Source: Halomicrobium urmianum
GTDB taxonomy: Archaea; Halobacteriota; Halobacteria; Halobacteriales; Haloarculaceae
Reading direction: 5' to 3'
Assembly: GCF_020217425.1 (NCBI RefSeq)
Contig: NZ_CP084090.1
Span: forward strand, 1,364,001-1,428,000
DNA length: 64,000 nt
Made by a program: the position numbers and the translations under genes. The notes under the pieces were generated by a model. It worked only from the letters and a program-made list of their open reading frames with translations, made no database searches and was not told the origin of the DNA. The stretch's first letter is position 1; the number at the start of each line of letters is the position of its first letter. This document shows positions 1 through 10,220 of the stretch, one piece after another.

Positions 1-878
1 GCCCGCACCAGCCGCGTCAGCGTCTCGTTGACCGGCACCGGCTCGTCGGCCCGCTCGACGACCGCGCCGTTGATCGCGTCTATCTCCGTCCGACGGCCCC
101 GTTGCAGGTCCTGTCGCATCGAGGAGACGTTGTCGGCGGTGTCGGTGGCGACGCGCTCGACGGCCGCGACGGCCTCGTCGTCGGAGAGGTCGATCCCGTG
201 GGCGCGGGCGACCCGGGCCGCCTCCCGCGCGGCAGCGCGGGCGAGGTCGTTCGCGGGCCCGTCGAGCAGCGCGCCGTTGGGCAGGTCAGCGAGCGCCGTC
301 GCCACGTTGATCCCGGCGTTGACCGCCAGCTTCGCCCACAGTCGGCGGGGCACGTCGTCGGCGACGGTCGTCTCGATACCCGCGTCGTCGAACGCCGCGC
401 CGACGCGCTCGGCCGCCGCGCTCTCGCCGCCCTCGTGCGGGCCCAGCGTCACCTCGCCGACGCCGGTGCACTCGACGCGACCGGGGTCCGCCAGGCGGGC
501 GCCGTAGGTGCAGGTGCCCCCCAGCACGGGGCAGTCGAGTGCGGCCGCCAGGCGCTCCTCGTTGCCGAGCCCGTTCTGGACGGAGAGGCAGGCGTCGAGG
601 TCGCAGTCGGCCAGCGCGGCGGCGGCCGCGTCGGTGTCGGAGGCCTTGACCGCGACGACGGCGAGGTCCCAGTCGGTCGTGCCGCCGTCGCCGTCCGCGA
701 CGGCGGTGACGGCCTCGGGCCGGACGCGGGCCTCGACCGCCCCCGTGATCCGGAGCCCGTCCTCGCGGACTCGGGCGACGTGGGGGTCCCGGCCGACCAG
801 CGTCACGTCGCGGTCGCGGGCGAGCAGGCCGCCCAGCAGGCTGCCGAGGCTGCCGGCGCCGAAGACGAGGACGTCCAT
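1..878 (-). CDS. panE: 2-dehydropantoate 2-reductase (ketopantoate reductase), 3' end cut by window edge
   Basis: Reads on the minus strand from the ATG at 878 and is still open at base 1, so the C-terminus is missing. The N-terminus MDVLVFGAGSLGSLLGGLLA holds a Rossmann GxGxxG NADPH-binding motif, followed by the family-typical KASDTDAA and SVQNGLGNEE segments (the N of QNG contacts substrate) and LWAKLAVNAGIN, where K is the usual catalytic lysine. The enzyme reduces ketopantoate to pantoate for coenzyme A synthesis in the cytoplasm. It lies 39 bp downstream of metX in the same direction and may be cotranscribed. The long plus-strand frames opposite it are high-GC shadows. Confidence 0.9.
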   Translation of the reverse strand, partial: MDVLVFGAGSLGSLLGGLLARDRDVTLVGRDPHVARVREDGLRITGAVEARVRPEAVTAVADGDGGTTDWDLAVVAVKASDTDAAAAALADCDLDACLSVQNGLGNEERLAAALDCPVLGGTCTYGARLADPGRVECTGVGEVTLGPHEGGESAAAERVGAAFDDAGIETTVADDVPRRLWAKLAVNAGINVATALADLPNGALLDGPANDLARAAAREAARVARAHGIDLSDDEAVAAVERVATDTADNVSSMRQDLQRGRRTEIDAINGAVVERADEPVPVNETLTRLVR

Positions 879-917
879 GGCCGAGCGTGGTCAGCGCGGC
901 GGAAAAGCGCGTCGGGC

Positions 918-2129
918 TCAGGAGAACAGGCTGGTGTGGACGGGCGCGTAGTCGTTGCCGTCGTCGTCGTCATCGTCGTCGACGGTGTCGGAGATGGCGT
1001 TCCCGGAGAGGCCCACCTCGAGGAAGTCGGACAGCGGCGGGCCGACCTTGTCGGGTTCGACGAGGAAGGCGTCGTGGCCGTAGTCGGAGTCGACGACGTG
1101 GTGGGCGGTGTCGGTGCCCGTCTCGCGGAAGGCCTCGGCCAGCGCCTCGGACTGCTCGGTGGTGAAGTGCCAGTCGCCGGTAAAGGAGACCAGCAGGGCC
1201 TCGCCGTCGAACGCCGCGAGCGCGTCCGCGTCGGACTCGAAGCCGGACGACAGGTCGTAGTTGTCCATCGCGCGGGTCAGGTAGAGGTAGCTGTTGGCGT
1301 CGAACCGCTCGACGAACTTCGTCGAGTTGTAGTCGAGGAACGACTCGACGTCCCGATAGGGGAAGAAGCGCCCGGCGGGGTCGGTGGGGAACTCCCGCTC
1401 GAACTCGCGGGTGGCCGCGCGGCGACCGAACCGCCGCTCCATCGAGGACTTCGAGAAGTACATCACGTGGCCGAGCTGGCGGGCCAGCGCGAGGCCGTCG
1501 TCCGGCTGGCCGTCGTCCTCGCCGTAGTAGTGGCCGTCGTTCCAGTTCGGATCCGTGGTGATGGCGCGGCGGGCGACGGAGTCGAGCGCGAGGCACTGCG
1601 CGTCCAGGCGCGCCGCGGCGGCGACGGACGCCACCTTCTCGACGTGGTCGGGGTGGCGCTTGACCCACTCGAGGGCGTTCATGCCGCCGACGCTGCCGCC
1701 GACGACGGCGTGGAGGTGGGGAACGCCCAGTTCGTCGAGGACGAGCCGCTGGGCCTCAGTCCAGTCGGTGACCGTCACCGGCGGGAACTCCGTGGCGTAG
1801 GGCTCGCCGGTCTCGGGGTTCTCGGTGGCGGGCCCGCTCGTGCCGTAGCAGGACCCGGGGACGTTCACGCAGACGACGAAGTACTCGTTCGTGTCGACGG
1901 CCTTCCCCGGGCCGACGATGTCGTCCCACCAGGCGAACGCCTGGTCCGAGTCCTGGAAGCGGCCCTGCGAGGCGACGTGGGCGCTGCCGGTCAGCGCGTG
2001 GCAGACGAGGACGGCGTTGTCCCCGTCGAACTCGCCGTAGGTCTCGTAGGCGACCTCCAGATCCGGGACGGTCTCGCCGCACTCGAACTCGAACTCGCCC
2101 AGCGAGAGCGTCTCGTTGTCTACCTCCAT
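918..2129 (-). CDS. metX: homoserine O-acetyltransferase
   Basis: 403 aa alpha/beta-hydrolase that transfers acetyl from acetyl-CoA to homoserine, the activation step of methionine synthesis. Visible features are the [11 protein letters not shown] oxyanion region near residues 41-51, the nucleophile elbow [10 protein letters not shown] (Ser146) and the C-terminal [11 protein letters not shown] stretch with the catalytic His. The C-terminus carries an Asp run ([11 protein letters not shown]), common for haloarchaea. The length fits the family. It sits 84 bp downstream of metY on the same strand, so the pair forms the acetylhomoserine route. Confidence 0.95.
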   Translation of the reverse strand: MEVDNETLSLGEFEFECGETVPDLEVAYETYGEFDGDNAVLVCHALTGSAHVASQGRFQDSDQAFAWWDDIVGPGKAVDTNEYFVVCVNVPGSCYGTSGPATENPETGEPYATEFPPVTVTDWTEAQRLVLDELGVPHLHAVVGGSVGGMNALEWVKRHPDHVEKVASVAAAARLDAQCLALDSVARRAITTDPNWNDGHYYGEDDGQPDDGLALARQLGHVMYFSKSSMERRFGRRAATREFEREFPTDPAGRFFPYRDVESFLDYNSTKFVERFDANSYLYLTRAMDNYDLSSGFESDADALAAFDGEALLVSFTGDWHFTTEQSEALAEAFRETGTDTAHHVVDSDYGHDAFLVEPDKVGPPLSDFLEVGLSGNAISDTVDDDDDDDGNDYAPVHTSLFS

Positions 2130-2213
2130 CGCGTCACCCCCGCGTTCGCGGCGTCCGCAGCGAGTCGCCCCTGCGACCCGTCTCCCGCGTGAGACTGCCC
2201 GCGACAGCCCATG

Positions 2214-3503
2214 CTAGCTCGCCTCCTCGATGGCCCGGTCGAGATCGGCGACGACGTCCTCGGTGTCCTCGATGCCGACCGAGCAGCGGATCAGGTCCGG
2301 CGTGACGCCGCTGGCGCGCTGTTCCTCCTCGGAGAGCTGCGCGTGGGTCGTCGATGCCGGGTGGATGATCAGCGTCTTCGCGTCGCCGATGTTGGCGAGG
2401 AACTGCGCGAGGTCGGTGCGCTCGCACAGCTCGCGGCCGGCGTCGTAGCCGCCTTCGAGACCGAAGGTGACGATGCCGCCGTAGCCGCCCGAGAGGTACT
2501 CCGACGCGTTGTCGTGGGTCTCGTGCGACTCGAGTCCGGGGTAGGTGACCCACGCCACGTCCGGGTGGTCCTCCAGGAACTCCGCGACGGCCATGGCGTT
2601 CTCGCAGTGTTGCTCCATCCGCAGCTTGAGCGTCTCGCTGCCCTGCAGCGTCGCCCAGGCGTCGAACGGCTTCTGGCCGTCGCCCAGCGACCGGACCCCC
2701 CGCTGGCGGGCGGCGACGGCGAACGCGCGGTCGCCGAAGCGGTCGGCGAAGGTGACCCCGTCGAAGGCCTCGTTGGGCGCGCCCAGTTCGGGGAACGTCT
2801 CGGGGTGCTCGCTCCACGGGAAGCTTCCCCCGTCGACGAGGACGCCGCCGACCGTCGTGCCGGAGCCGTGGATCCACTTCGTCGTCGACTCCCAGACGAC
2901 GTCCGCGCCGTGCTCCAGCGGGTTGCAGAGGTAGGGCGTCCCGAAGGTGTTGTCGACGAAGACGGGCACGCCGCGCTCGTGGGCCACCTCCGCGATGGCC
3001 TCGAAGTCCGGCGTCACCAGCGACGGGTTCCCGATGGTCTCGAAGTGGACGTAGGCGGTGTCCTCGTCGATGGCCTCGGCGTAGGCCTGGGGGTCGAGCG
3101 TGTCCACGAAGCGGGGCTCGATGCCGCGGCGGCTGGCCATGTTCGAGAGGTAGGAGTGGGTGCCGCCGTAGATGGAGGCCGCGCTCACGACGTTGTCGCC
3201 CGCGCTCGCGAGGACGGAGGTGCCCGCGTCCAGCGCCGCCATCCCGGAGCCGGTGGCGACGGCGGCGGTCCCGGATTCGAGGGAGGCGAGGCGACGCTCC
3301 AGCATCGAGACCGTCGGGTTGTCGAACCGCGAGTAGACGTTGCCCTCCTGATCGAGCGCGTAGAGGTCGGCCGCGGTGTCGGCGTCCTCGAAGACGTACG
3401 ACGTGGTCTGATAGATCGGCGGGGCGCGCGCCCCTGTCGCCGGATCCGGCTCCTCTTGCCCGGCGTGGACGCAGCGCGTCCCGAATCCGTACGGATCAGT
3501 CAT
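2214..3503 (-). CDS. metY: O-acetylhomoserine sulfhydrylase (Cys/Met-metabolism PLP enzyme)
   Basis: 429 aa from the ATG at 3503 (MTDPYGFGTRCVHAG). An in-frame GTG nine bases upstream is possible, but the ATG better fits the TATA box at about 3530-3537. Fold-type I PLP enzyme: YSRFDNPT, the GSGMAAL phosphate-binding turn, VDNTFGTPY, and the Schiff-base lysine in ESTTKWIHGSGT. It replaces the acetyl group of O-acetylhomoserine with sulfide to make homocysteine. Upstream of metX in the same direction; the two steps are consecutive. A cystathionine gamma-synthase assignment is less likely given metX next door. Confidence 0.93.
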   Translation of the reverse strand: MTDPYGFGTRCVHAGQEEPDPATGARAPPIYQTTSYVFEDADTAADLYALDQEGNVYSRFDNPTVSMLERRLASLESGTAAVATGSGMAALDAGTSVLASAGDNVVSAASIYGGTHSYLSNMASRRGIEPRFVDTLDPQAYAEAIDEDTAYVHFETIGNPSLVTPDFEAIAEVAHERGVPVFVDNTFGTPYLCNPLEHGADVVWESTTKWIHGSGTTVGGVLVDGGSFPWSEHPETFPELGAPNEAFDGVTFADRFGDRAFAVAARQRGVRSLGDGQKPFDAWATLQGSETLKLRMEQHCENAMAVAEFLEDHPDVAWVTYPGLESHETHDNASEYLSGGYGGIVTFGLEGGYDAGRELCERTDLAQFLANIGDAKTLIIHPASTTHAQLSEEEQRASGVTPDLIRCSVGIEDTEDVVADLDRAIEEAS

Positions 3504-3713
3504 GTACGACACTCATATATCTCCACACGTCTATAACCACCAGTTACGGCAAAACTCGCTGCTGACGTCTGCGCGCGTCGTTCGCGGCGCGGTCCGGAAC
3601 GCAACGACGGCGACGCGAGCGACGGCTACCTTTAAGCCGTCACGTCTCCGACACTCGCCCATCATCGGTGCGATCGATCCGTCCTCCGAACGGTTACACT
3701 TCCCGCGTGAGCC
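3504..3713. promoter_or_regulatory. Divergent promoter region of metY and the transglutaminase operon
   Basis: On the minus strand a GGTTATAG box (about 3530-3537) lies some 30 nt before the metY ATG, the spacing expected of a leaderless archaeal transcript. On the plus strand a TTTAAG box at 3631-3636 lies 78 nt before the ATG at 3714, which would leave a short leader. No further operator is obvious. Confidence 0.5.
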
Positions 3714-6458
3714 ATGAGTGACGACTCGTCGTTCGAGACCGACGGCCGCCGCGACTACCCGCGGGTTCTGGCCGCACTCGTCTGTCTGCTGGCCGTCGTC
3801 GTCGCCGCGACGGCCGTCCCCGCCCTCGCCCCCCAGGGGACGACCACCCCGGCCGAGTCGCTGGTGCCCCAGCCCCCGGACGTCGGCGACGGCGGCGGCG
3901 CGGGCAGCGGCGCGGGCGGCCTCGGCGCGCTGAATCCCGGTTCGCAGACAGGCGTCGGCGGCGACCTCGGCGGCCAGAGCGCCATGCGCTCCCAGAGCGC
4001 CGACACCCACTTCGTCGTCCAGTCGACCAGCGCGAGCTACTGGCGGACCGGCGCCTACGACGTCTACGAGGGCGACGGGTGGGCCCGGAGCGGCGAGCCG
4101 ACGCCGACCGACGGCGACCTGGGGATCGCCGACGGGCGCGGCGAGGAGGTCCACTACCGCGTCCGGCTGAACCGGTCGGCGACGGCGCTACCGACGGTCT
4201 GGCGGCCGAGCGAGGTGTCCCGCGACGACGTCCTTCTCACCGACGCCGGCGCCGTCCGGGCCGAGGCGGCGCTACCGGGCGGGACGACCTACGACGGCGT
4301 CAGCTACTCCCCGGAGCGGGACCCCGACGCGCTCCGGACCGCGGGGACGGACTATCCCGAGGGGATTCGAGAGCGGTACACACAGCTCCCCGCCGAGACA
4401 GACGGACGGCTGAAGCCCTTCACGGACCAGCTGACGGCGGACGCCGACAACCCCTACGAGACGGCCCGGACGATAGAGAACTGGCTGGAGGGGAACAAGG
4501 AGTACTCGCTGGGGGTGGACGAGCCCGGCGGCGACGACGTCGCCGGCCAGTTCGTCTTCGACATGGAGGCGGGGTACTGCGAGTACTACGCCACGTCGAT
4601 GGCGACCATGCTGCGCACGCAGGACGTCCCCGCCCGCTACGTCGTCGGGTACTCGACCGGCGAGCGGACGGCCGAGGACACCTACACCGTCCGCGGGATG
4701 AACGCCCACGCCTGGGTCGAGGTGTACTTCCCCGACCGGGGCTGGGTCCGCTTCGACCCGACGCCCGGCCAGGAGCGCCTCGAACAGGAACGGGAATCCT
4801 ACCAGGAACAGCGCAGCGGCGACTACGAGGCCACGGAGACCGGTAGTCCCGGCGAGGAGTTCAGCACGAACGCGAGCGACGCGAACGGAACGCCCGGTGC
4901 GGCCGGCGACGGGGACGGCGAGATCGACGAGTCCGGCGACGGCAGCGACGACGCGACGGACGGGAGCGACCGCGAGCGGAGCGTCGGGGAGTACACGGTT
5001 CGGCTCAACCGCTCCGCCGCGCCGGGCGCGCCGGTGACCGTCAGCGTGACGCGGAACGGGCTGCCCGTCGGGGGCGCCGAGGTCACGTTCAACGGCGAGC
5101 GCGTCGGCGTGACCGACGAGGACGGACAGGTGGTCGGCGAGGTACCGTACGCGGAGACGCTACGCGTCGACGTCGACGAGTCGGCGGACCCGCAACTCGT
5201 GGACGTCGACGCCGCGCAGTCGACCGACCTGCTGTACGCGCCCCGGCAGGGGACGGCGGACGCGGACGATTCCACGTTCGACGTGCCGACGAACGCGACG
5301 CTCTCGGTCGACGGAGACGCCGTCACCGGCGGCGAGGTGACCGTCACCGCGACGGTCGACGGCGTCCCCGTCCGCCGCGCCGCGCTACTCGTCGACGGGG
5401 AGCGGGTCGGCCGGACGGACGCCGGCGGGCAGGCAGCGGTGGCCCTCCCCGACGAGACCGGGAACGTGACGGTGCGGGTCGAGCGCGACCCCGTCGCCGG
5501 CGAGCGGACGCTGCGGCTGGCGGCGCTGAACGTCAGCGTGACGCCGACGGCGCCGCTCGCTCTCCCGGGAACCGGCGTCGTCGTCGAGGCGACCCTCGGC
5601 GGCGATCCGGTTCCGGGCGCGACCGTCACGGTCGACGGCGAGCGGGTCGGCGGGACGGCCGTGGACGGGACGGCGACCGCCCGCCTCCCGCTCGCGGGCG
5701 CCGCCGACGTCGCCGTCGAGCGCCACGGTCAGCGGGCCGAGCAGACGGTTGGCGGGCTCTTCGTCAACCTCGCCGCGCCCGTCCTCGCCGCGCTGGCTGT
5801 CCTGGGCGGCGCGGCCCTGCTGGCGCGGCGCTCCGGGATCGATCCGGCGACGATCGACCGGACACTCCGGCGCCTCCCGGACATGCTCGCGACGGCGCTC
5901 GTGGCGCTGGGGGCCGTCGCCGACCGGGCCGTCGGGCGCCTGTGGGCGCGGGCCCGCCTGACCGCCGCTCACCTGCGGTCGCTCGCGGCCGGCCGGCGCT
6001 CGCCCGGGGAGCTGCTCGCCGCGCTGCGGGACTGGCTGACGGCGCGCCGCGCCGAGGTCCGGAGCGCAGCGGCCGGGGCGACGGCCGCCGCGACCGGCGA
6101 CGCCGGTCCCGAAGGGTCCCACGCGACCGTCCGCGACGCGTGGGCCGAGTTCCTCGAGAGCGTCTCGCTCCGGCGCCCACGCATCCGCACGCCCGCGGCC
6201 ATCGGGAACCACGCCGTCGAGCGCGACGACCTGCCCGCGGACGCCGTCTGGACGCTCGTCGACGCCTTCCGCGCCGTCGAGTACGGCGACCGCAATCCCG
6301 ACGAGCGCGTCGCCGAGGTGCGCGAGGCCGTCGCCGAGATCCGGCGAACCGTCCAGCGGCGCGAGGGCGACGGCGAGGGCGGGACCGGAAGCACCGCCGG
6401 CGACGCCGAGGGCGTCGACGAGTCGCCGGCGGGCGCCGACGCGGGGGTGGCCGACTGA
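3714..6458 (+). CDS. Membrane-anchored transglutaminase-like protein (TgpA type) with DUF4129-like tail
   Basis: 914 aa. One N-terminal membrane segment (about 19-38), then an exported transglutaminase-like core with an intact triad read as Cys289 (AGYCEYYATSM), His332 (MNAHAWVEVYF) and Asp348 (RFDPTPG). Next come three Ig/peptidase-regulatory-like repeats, each with a DGERVGxTDxDG-like turn (about 450, 560 and 645), a second membrane segment near 680-700, and a cytoplasmic C-terminal segment resembling DUF4129 (FRAVEYGDRNPDERV). In bacteria and archaea such proteins occur with MoxR ATPase and DUF58 genes, as here, and are thought to act on envelope proteins. The substrate is unknown. Confidence 0.85.
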   Translation: MSDDSSFETDGRRDYPRVLAALVCLLAVVVAATAVPALAPQGTTTPAESLVPQPPDVGDGGGAGSGAGGLGALNPGSQTGVGGDLGGQSAMRSQSADTHFVVQSTSASYWRTGAYDVYEGDGWARSGEPTPTDGDLGIADGRGEEVHYRVRLNRSATALPTVWRPSEVSRDDVLLTDAGAVRAEAALPGGTTYDGVSYSPERDPDALRTAGTDYPEGIRERYTQLPAETDGRLKPFTDQLTADADNPYETARTIENWLEGNKEYSLGVDEPGGDDVAGQFVFDMEAGYCEYYATSMATMLRTQDVPARYVVGYSTGERTAEDTYTVRGMNAHAWVEVYFPDRGWVRFDPTPGQERLEQERESYQEQRSGDYEATETGSPGEEFSTNASDANGTPGAAGDGDGEIDESGDGSDDATDGSDRERSVGEYTVRLNRSAAPGAPVTVSVTRNGLPVGGAEVTFNGERVGVTDEDGQVVGEVPYAETLRVDVDESADPQLVDVDAAQSTDLLYAPRQGTADADDSTFDVPTNATLSVDGDAVTGGEVTVTATVDGVPVRRAALLVDGERVGRTDAGGQAAVALPDETGNVTVRVERDPVAGERTLRLAALNVSVTPTAPLALPGTGVVVEATLGGDPVPGATVTVDGERVGGTAVDGTATARLPLAGAADVAVERHGQRAEQTVGGLFVNLAAPVLAALAVLGGAALLARRSGIDPATIDRTLRRLPDMLATALVALGAVADRAVGRLWARARLTAAHLRSLAAGRRSPGELLAALRDWLTARRAEVRSAAAGATAAATGDAGPEGSHATVRDAWAEFLESVSLRRPRIRTPAAIGNHAVERDDLPADAVWTLVDAFRAVEYGDRNPDERVAEVREAVAEIRRTVQRREGDGEGGTGSTAGDAEGVDESPAGADAGVAD

Positions 6459-7153
6459 TGCGGACGCGCGTGGCCCTGTTCGGGACGCTGGGGGCCGTCA
6501 CGACGCTCGCGGCGGCCGTCCTCCTGTTCGCGCCCGACCTCGCCCTGGGGCTGCCGGCGGTCGAGGCGCTGGCCCGGTCGTTCTCCGGGGATAATCGGCG
6601 GACTGCGCTGCTTCTGGGCAGCGTGCTCGTCGGCCTGTACCTGACGTGGGCCTCCCGGACCGCCGCCCGCACTGACCCGACGGATCGGGACCCGGACGCG
6701 TTCGACGAGGCGGTCGCGGCACCGCCCGAGGACGCCACCGCGCGACGCGGTCGGGCGGTCGCCGGCGACCTGGACGAACTGGTCGACGCCGCTGCCGACG
6801 GCGACCGGGGCGCCGTCGTGGCCGTCCGCCAGCGCCTGCGCGAGGTGGCCGCGACGGCGCACGCCCGGGCGACCGGCGCCGAGCGCGACGAGGCGCGGAC
6901 CGCGGTCCGCGACGGCCGGTGGACCGACGACCGCACCGCGGCGGCGTTCCTGGCCGACGGCGACCCGGACCACCCCGTCTGGTCGCGCCTGCTGCTGTGG
7001 CTGGATCCCGGGCGGGAGCGCCGCCGCCGGATCGAGCGGACCGTGGCCGCGACGGAGCGACTGGCCGCCTCGGTGCGGGCGCCCGGCGGGGACGGGACAG
7101 CCCGCGGGACGGCGAACGGCGCAGTCGACGGCGAGGAGGAGGTCGCCGGATGA
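6458..7153 (+). CDS. Small membrane protein of the transglutaminase-DUF58 operon
   Basis: 231 aa. The ATG overlaps the TGA of the transglutaminase gene (ATGA), indicating translational coupling. Two N-terminal membrane segments (about 5-28 and 45-63) are followed by a charged, mostly helical cytoplasmic region rich in Arg and Ala. I recall a haloarchaeal DUF (DUF7269) in this operon position but cannot verify the assignment. It probably serves the same envelope complex. No catalytic motif is visible. Confidence 0.75.
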   Translation: MRTRVALFGTLGAVTTLAAAVLLFAPDLALGLPAVEALARSFSGDNRRTALLLGSVLVGLYLTWASRTAARTDPTDRDPDAFDEAVAAPPEDATARRGRAVAGDLDELVDAAADGDRGAVVAVRQRLREVAATAHARATGAERDEARTAVRDGRWTDDRTAAAFLADGDPDHPVWSRLLLWLDPGRERRRRIERTVAATERLAASVRAPGGDGTARGTANGAVDGEEEVAG

Positions 7154-8568
7154 CGGCGCGCCGCGTCCGCCGGTGGGGGATGGCGCTGGTCGGGACGCTG
7201 ACGCTGGTGAGCGTCGCGCTGCTGACCGCGGAGCCGTTCCTGCTGGCCGCGACGGCCGTCCCGCTCGCGTACGTCCTCCACGGCGCGCTCGCGCGCGTGC
7301 CGCCCGAGGTCGACCTGCGGGCCCGACGCCGAGTCGAGACGGCGGAGCCGACGCCCGGCGAGCCCGTCCGCGTGACGCTGACCGTCGAGAACGCCGGCGA
7401 CCGGGCGCTGACCGACGTCCGCGTCGTCGACGGCGTCCCCGAGGAACTGGTCGTCGTCGACGGGTCGCCGCGGGGCTGCCGGTCGCTCCGGCCGGGCGAG
7501 TCCGCCGAGGTCACCTACGAACTCGTCGCCAAGCGCGGGAGCTACGCCTTCGGGGACCCCGTCGTCCGCCTGCGGCCGCTGGCGGCCACGGCGGTCGCGA
7601 CCGCCGAGGTCGCGGCCGGGGGAGCGACCTCGCTGACCAGCGCGACGGCCGTCGACGAGGCACCGCCCTCGGACGCGACGCTGCCGCGGGCGGGCACCCA
7701 GCCGAGCGACGGCGGCGGCAGCGGCGTCGAGTTCCACGCCACCCGCGAGTACCAGCACGGCGACCCCGTCAACCGGATCGACTGGCGGCGGTACGCCAAG
7801 GCCGGCGAGCTGACGACTGTCGAGTACCGGCGGGAGCAGTCCGTCCGGACCGTCCTCGTGGTCGACGCGCGCCCGGTCGCGCGCGTCGCGCCCGAACCCG
7901 GCTACCCGACCGGCGCGGAACTGGCCGCCTACGCCGCCGAGCGCACGCTGGCCGCCCTCGGCCGGGGGAGCGCCGTCGCCAGCGTCGCCGCCGTCGGCCT
8001 CGCCGACGAGGACGTGCCCGGCGGCCGCGGCCCGGACGGCCTCGCGTGGGTCGACGCGGCCGGTGCCGCCGACCCCCGCGCCGCCCGCCTGTTCGACGGC
8101 GTCGGGAACGCCGCGACGCGGAGCGCGAGGGGCGCTGAGCGCGAGCGGGACGGCCCAGCGGCCGCGGCGGACGCCACACCGGACGCGACGACGGGCGCGG
8201 ACGACGCGACCGGTACGGCGGCCGCGGGCGACGAGGTGACCGCCGCCGCGGACGGGGGAGAGACGGACCTCGACGACGCGACCGAGGCGCTGCTGGCCCG
8301 TCTGCCGCCGACCGCGCAGGTGGTCGTTTACTCGCCCCTGCTGGACGACTGGCCGGTCGGCCTCGTCGGGAGCCTCGCCGCGCGCGGGTACCCGACGACG
8401 GTCGTCAGCCCGGACGTGGCGCGGGGCGAGACGGTCGGCCAGCGGGTCGCCGCCGCGGAGCGGGCGTTCCGGCTGGAAGCGGTCAAACTGGCCGGCGCGA
8501 GCGCCGTCGACTGGGATCTCGACCGGCCCGTCGACGTCGCCCTCCGGTCGTCGGGGGTGGTCCAGTGA
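7150..8568 (+). CDS. DUF58 domain protein
   Basis: 472 aa from the ATG at 7150, which overlaps the preceding stop (ATGA). Two membrane segments lie near residues 10-45, followed by a beta-rich CARDB-like region (VRVTLTVENAGDRALTDV). The DUF58 signature is at about 195-230: FHATREYQHGDPVNRIDW and LTTVEYRREQ, leading into a vWA-like core (TVLVVDARPV). A low-complexity Ala/Asp/Thr linker (about 325-370) interrupts the C-terminal half. DUF58 proteins are partners of MoxR ATPases, and a moxR gene lies 2.6 kb downstream in convergent orientation. Confidence 0.9.
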   Translation: MTARRVRRWGMALVGTLTLVSVALLTAEPFLLAATAVPLAYVLHGALARVPPEVDLRARRRVETAEPTPGEPVRVTLTVENAGDRALTDVRVVDGVPEELVVVDGSPRGCRSLRPGESAEVTYELVAKRGSYAFGDPVVRLRPLAATAVATAEVAAGGATSLTSATAVDEAPPSDATLPRAGTQPSDGGGSGVEFHATREYQHGDPVNRIDWRRYAKAGELTTVEYRREQSVRTVLVVDARPVARVAPEPGYPTGAELAAYAAERTLAALGRGSAVASVAAVGLADEDVPGGRGPDGLAWVDAAGAADPRAARLFDGVGNAATRSARGAERERDGPAAAADATPDATTGADDATGTAAAGDEVTAAADGGETDLDDATEALLARLPPTAQVVVYSPLLDDWPVGLVGSLAARGYPTTVVSPDVARGETVGQRVAAAERAFRLEAVKLAGASAVDWDLDRPVDVALRSSGVVQ

Positions 8569-10181
8569 CCGACCTCGATCCGGCGGACGGCGCGCGGCCG
8601 ACCCGGGCGAGTACGGCCGTCGCGGTGACCGTCGCCGTCGCGGCCGCGGCGGCGCTGGTCCTGCAGGCGGGCGTCGCGACGCCGGCCGCGCTCGGGGCCA
8701 CCGGGGCGGTCCTGATGGCGCTGCTGGTCCGCGCCGTTGGCCACGACCGACGGGCGGCGGGATCGACCGTCGCCTCGCTGCTGGTGCTCCCCGTCGGCGC
8801 CGGCATCGCCGCGGCGACGGCCGGGACGCTGCTCGTCCTCTCGGGGACGCTGTTCCCGGTCCCGTCCGCCGAGCAGTTGCCCGGCACGGCCGTTCGGATG
8901 GTCGCCCAGGCGATGGTCGTCGTCGGCGGCGTGACCGCCGTGTTCGGGGCCGGCCTGACCGCGGTCGGCCGGCCGCAGCGGGCCGATGTCGAGCGGGCCG
9001 CGGGCGTGGCGCTGACGACGACGCTCGTCCCGCTCGGGCTCGGCCTCGCCGGCGTCGTCACCGGGACGCTCGCCCTCGCGGCCGAGACGGGTCAGGACGC
9101 CGGTATCGGCGGCGTCGGCGGCGTCGCGAGCACCGCCGTCGGGTTCATCGGGACGGTGCTGTACCCGGCCCCCGTCCGCCCGCACCTCGCTACCGCCCTC
9201 GCGCTGGTCGGGGCGGCGACGTACCTGTCCGCGAAGGCCGTCGCCGCGCTGCCGGTCACCGAACTCGTCGCCGACCGGGAGACGGCCGCGGCGGTCGAGC
9301 GCGGCCAGGAGCGGCTGGCCGAGGTCGGACTGGCCGCGATGGCGCCCGTCCCCGTCGTCGGCCTGCTCGAGTTCGCGCTGGGGGCCGACGGGATGGCCTC
9401 GCTGCTGCCCGGGGTCGCGTTCGACCTGCTGACCGTCGTCACGACCGCCCGCGGGCTCCGGTCGCTGGCGCTGTGGACGGTGCTAGTCGGGCTGGCCGTC
9501 CTCGCGGTCGTGGCCGCCCTCCGGTGGGCCGCGCGGACCTCGGGAGAGCGCGTCGGTGGCGTCGTCGCGCCGCTGGCCGTCGGGACCGCCGCGGCGCTAG
9601 TCGCGGCCGCCGTCGCCGGACCCACAGTCGACGGCGCCGTCCAGTGGGTCGCGGGGACCCTCCCCGGGGCCATCGGCGAGCAGTTCGACCTGGTCGCCGG
9701 CCGGGTGGTCGAGGTCGTCGGCGCGCGCGCCATCGCGCTCGCCGCCGTCGGGACGGCGGGGCTGGCGACCGCCGTCGTGCTTGCCGCGCTCTGGTTCGTG
9801 ATGTCCCTCGGCTACGTCGACGACCGCACCGCGGGCGTCACCGTCGCCAGCGGCAACCTCTTCGCCGCCGCGGCCTTCGCCGGCGTCCTCGCGGTCGATC
9901 CGGCCGTCGTCCTCGGCGCGCTGGTCGCCGCCGTCCTCGTCTGGGACGTCGGCGAGTTCGGCGCCACGCTCGGCGAGGAGGTCGGCCGACACGCGGACAC
10001 TCGGAGGACGGAACTGGTCCACGCCGGGGGCACGCTCGCCGTCGGCGGTGTCGGCGCCGGGGTGGCCCTCCTGCTCGCCGACGTCGGCGGCGACGCGGTC
10101 GCCGTCTCCGGCGGCACGGTCGCCCTAGGCCTGCTGGCCGTTCTGATCGGGTTCGTGTCGCTCGTCGTGGCGCTCCAGTAG
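8565..10181 (+). CDS. Polytopic membrane protein of the DUF58 operon
   Basis: 538 aa starting at a GTG that overlaps the previous stop (GTGA), the fourth coupled gene of the operon. More than ten hydrophobic segments are visible from residue 20 to the C-terminus, with no soluble catalytic domain. I recall the family as DUF7519, a constant companion of haloarchaeal transglutaminase/DUF58 clusters; this is not verified. Likely a membrane component of the same complex. Confidence 0.75.
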   Translation: MTDLDPADGARPTRASTAVAVTVAVAAAAALVLQAGVATPAALGATGAVLMALLVRAVGHDRRAAGSTVASLLVLPVGAGIAAATAGTLLVLSGTLFPVPSAEQLPGTAVRMVAQAMVVVGGVTAVFGAGLTAVGRPQRADVERAAGVALTTTLVPLGLGLAGVVTGTLALAAETGQDAGIGGVGGVASTAVGFIGTVLYPAPVRPHLATALALVGAATYLSAKAVAALPVTELVADRETAAAVERGQERLAEVGLAAMAPVPVVGLLEFALGADGMASLLPGVAFDLLTVVTTARGLRSLALWTVLVGLAVLAVVAALRWAARTSGERVGGVVAPLAVGTAAALVAAAVAGPTVDGAVQWVAGTLPGAIGEQFDLVAGRVVEVVGARAIALAAVGTAGLATAVVLAALWFVMSLGYVDDRTAGVTVASGNLFAAAAFAGVLAVDPAVVLGALVAAVLVWDVGEFGATLGEEVGRHADTRRTELVHAGGTLAVGGVGAGVALLLADVGGDAVAVSGGTVALGLLAVLIGFVSLVVALQ

Positions 10182-10220
10182 CGGACCGGGGCGCGACAGA
10201 CGTTTCTCCGGCCGAACCGT

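Noticed and set aside
102..2192. A 696-codon plus-strand open frame opposite panE and metX, and many similar long frames elsewhere
   Set aside because: It is antisense to two well-recognised enzymes; at this GC content stop codons are rare in shadow frames and the translation is Arg/Gly/Val noise.
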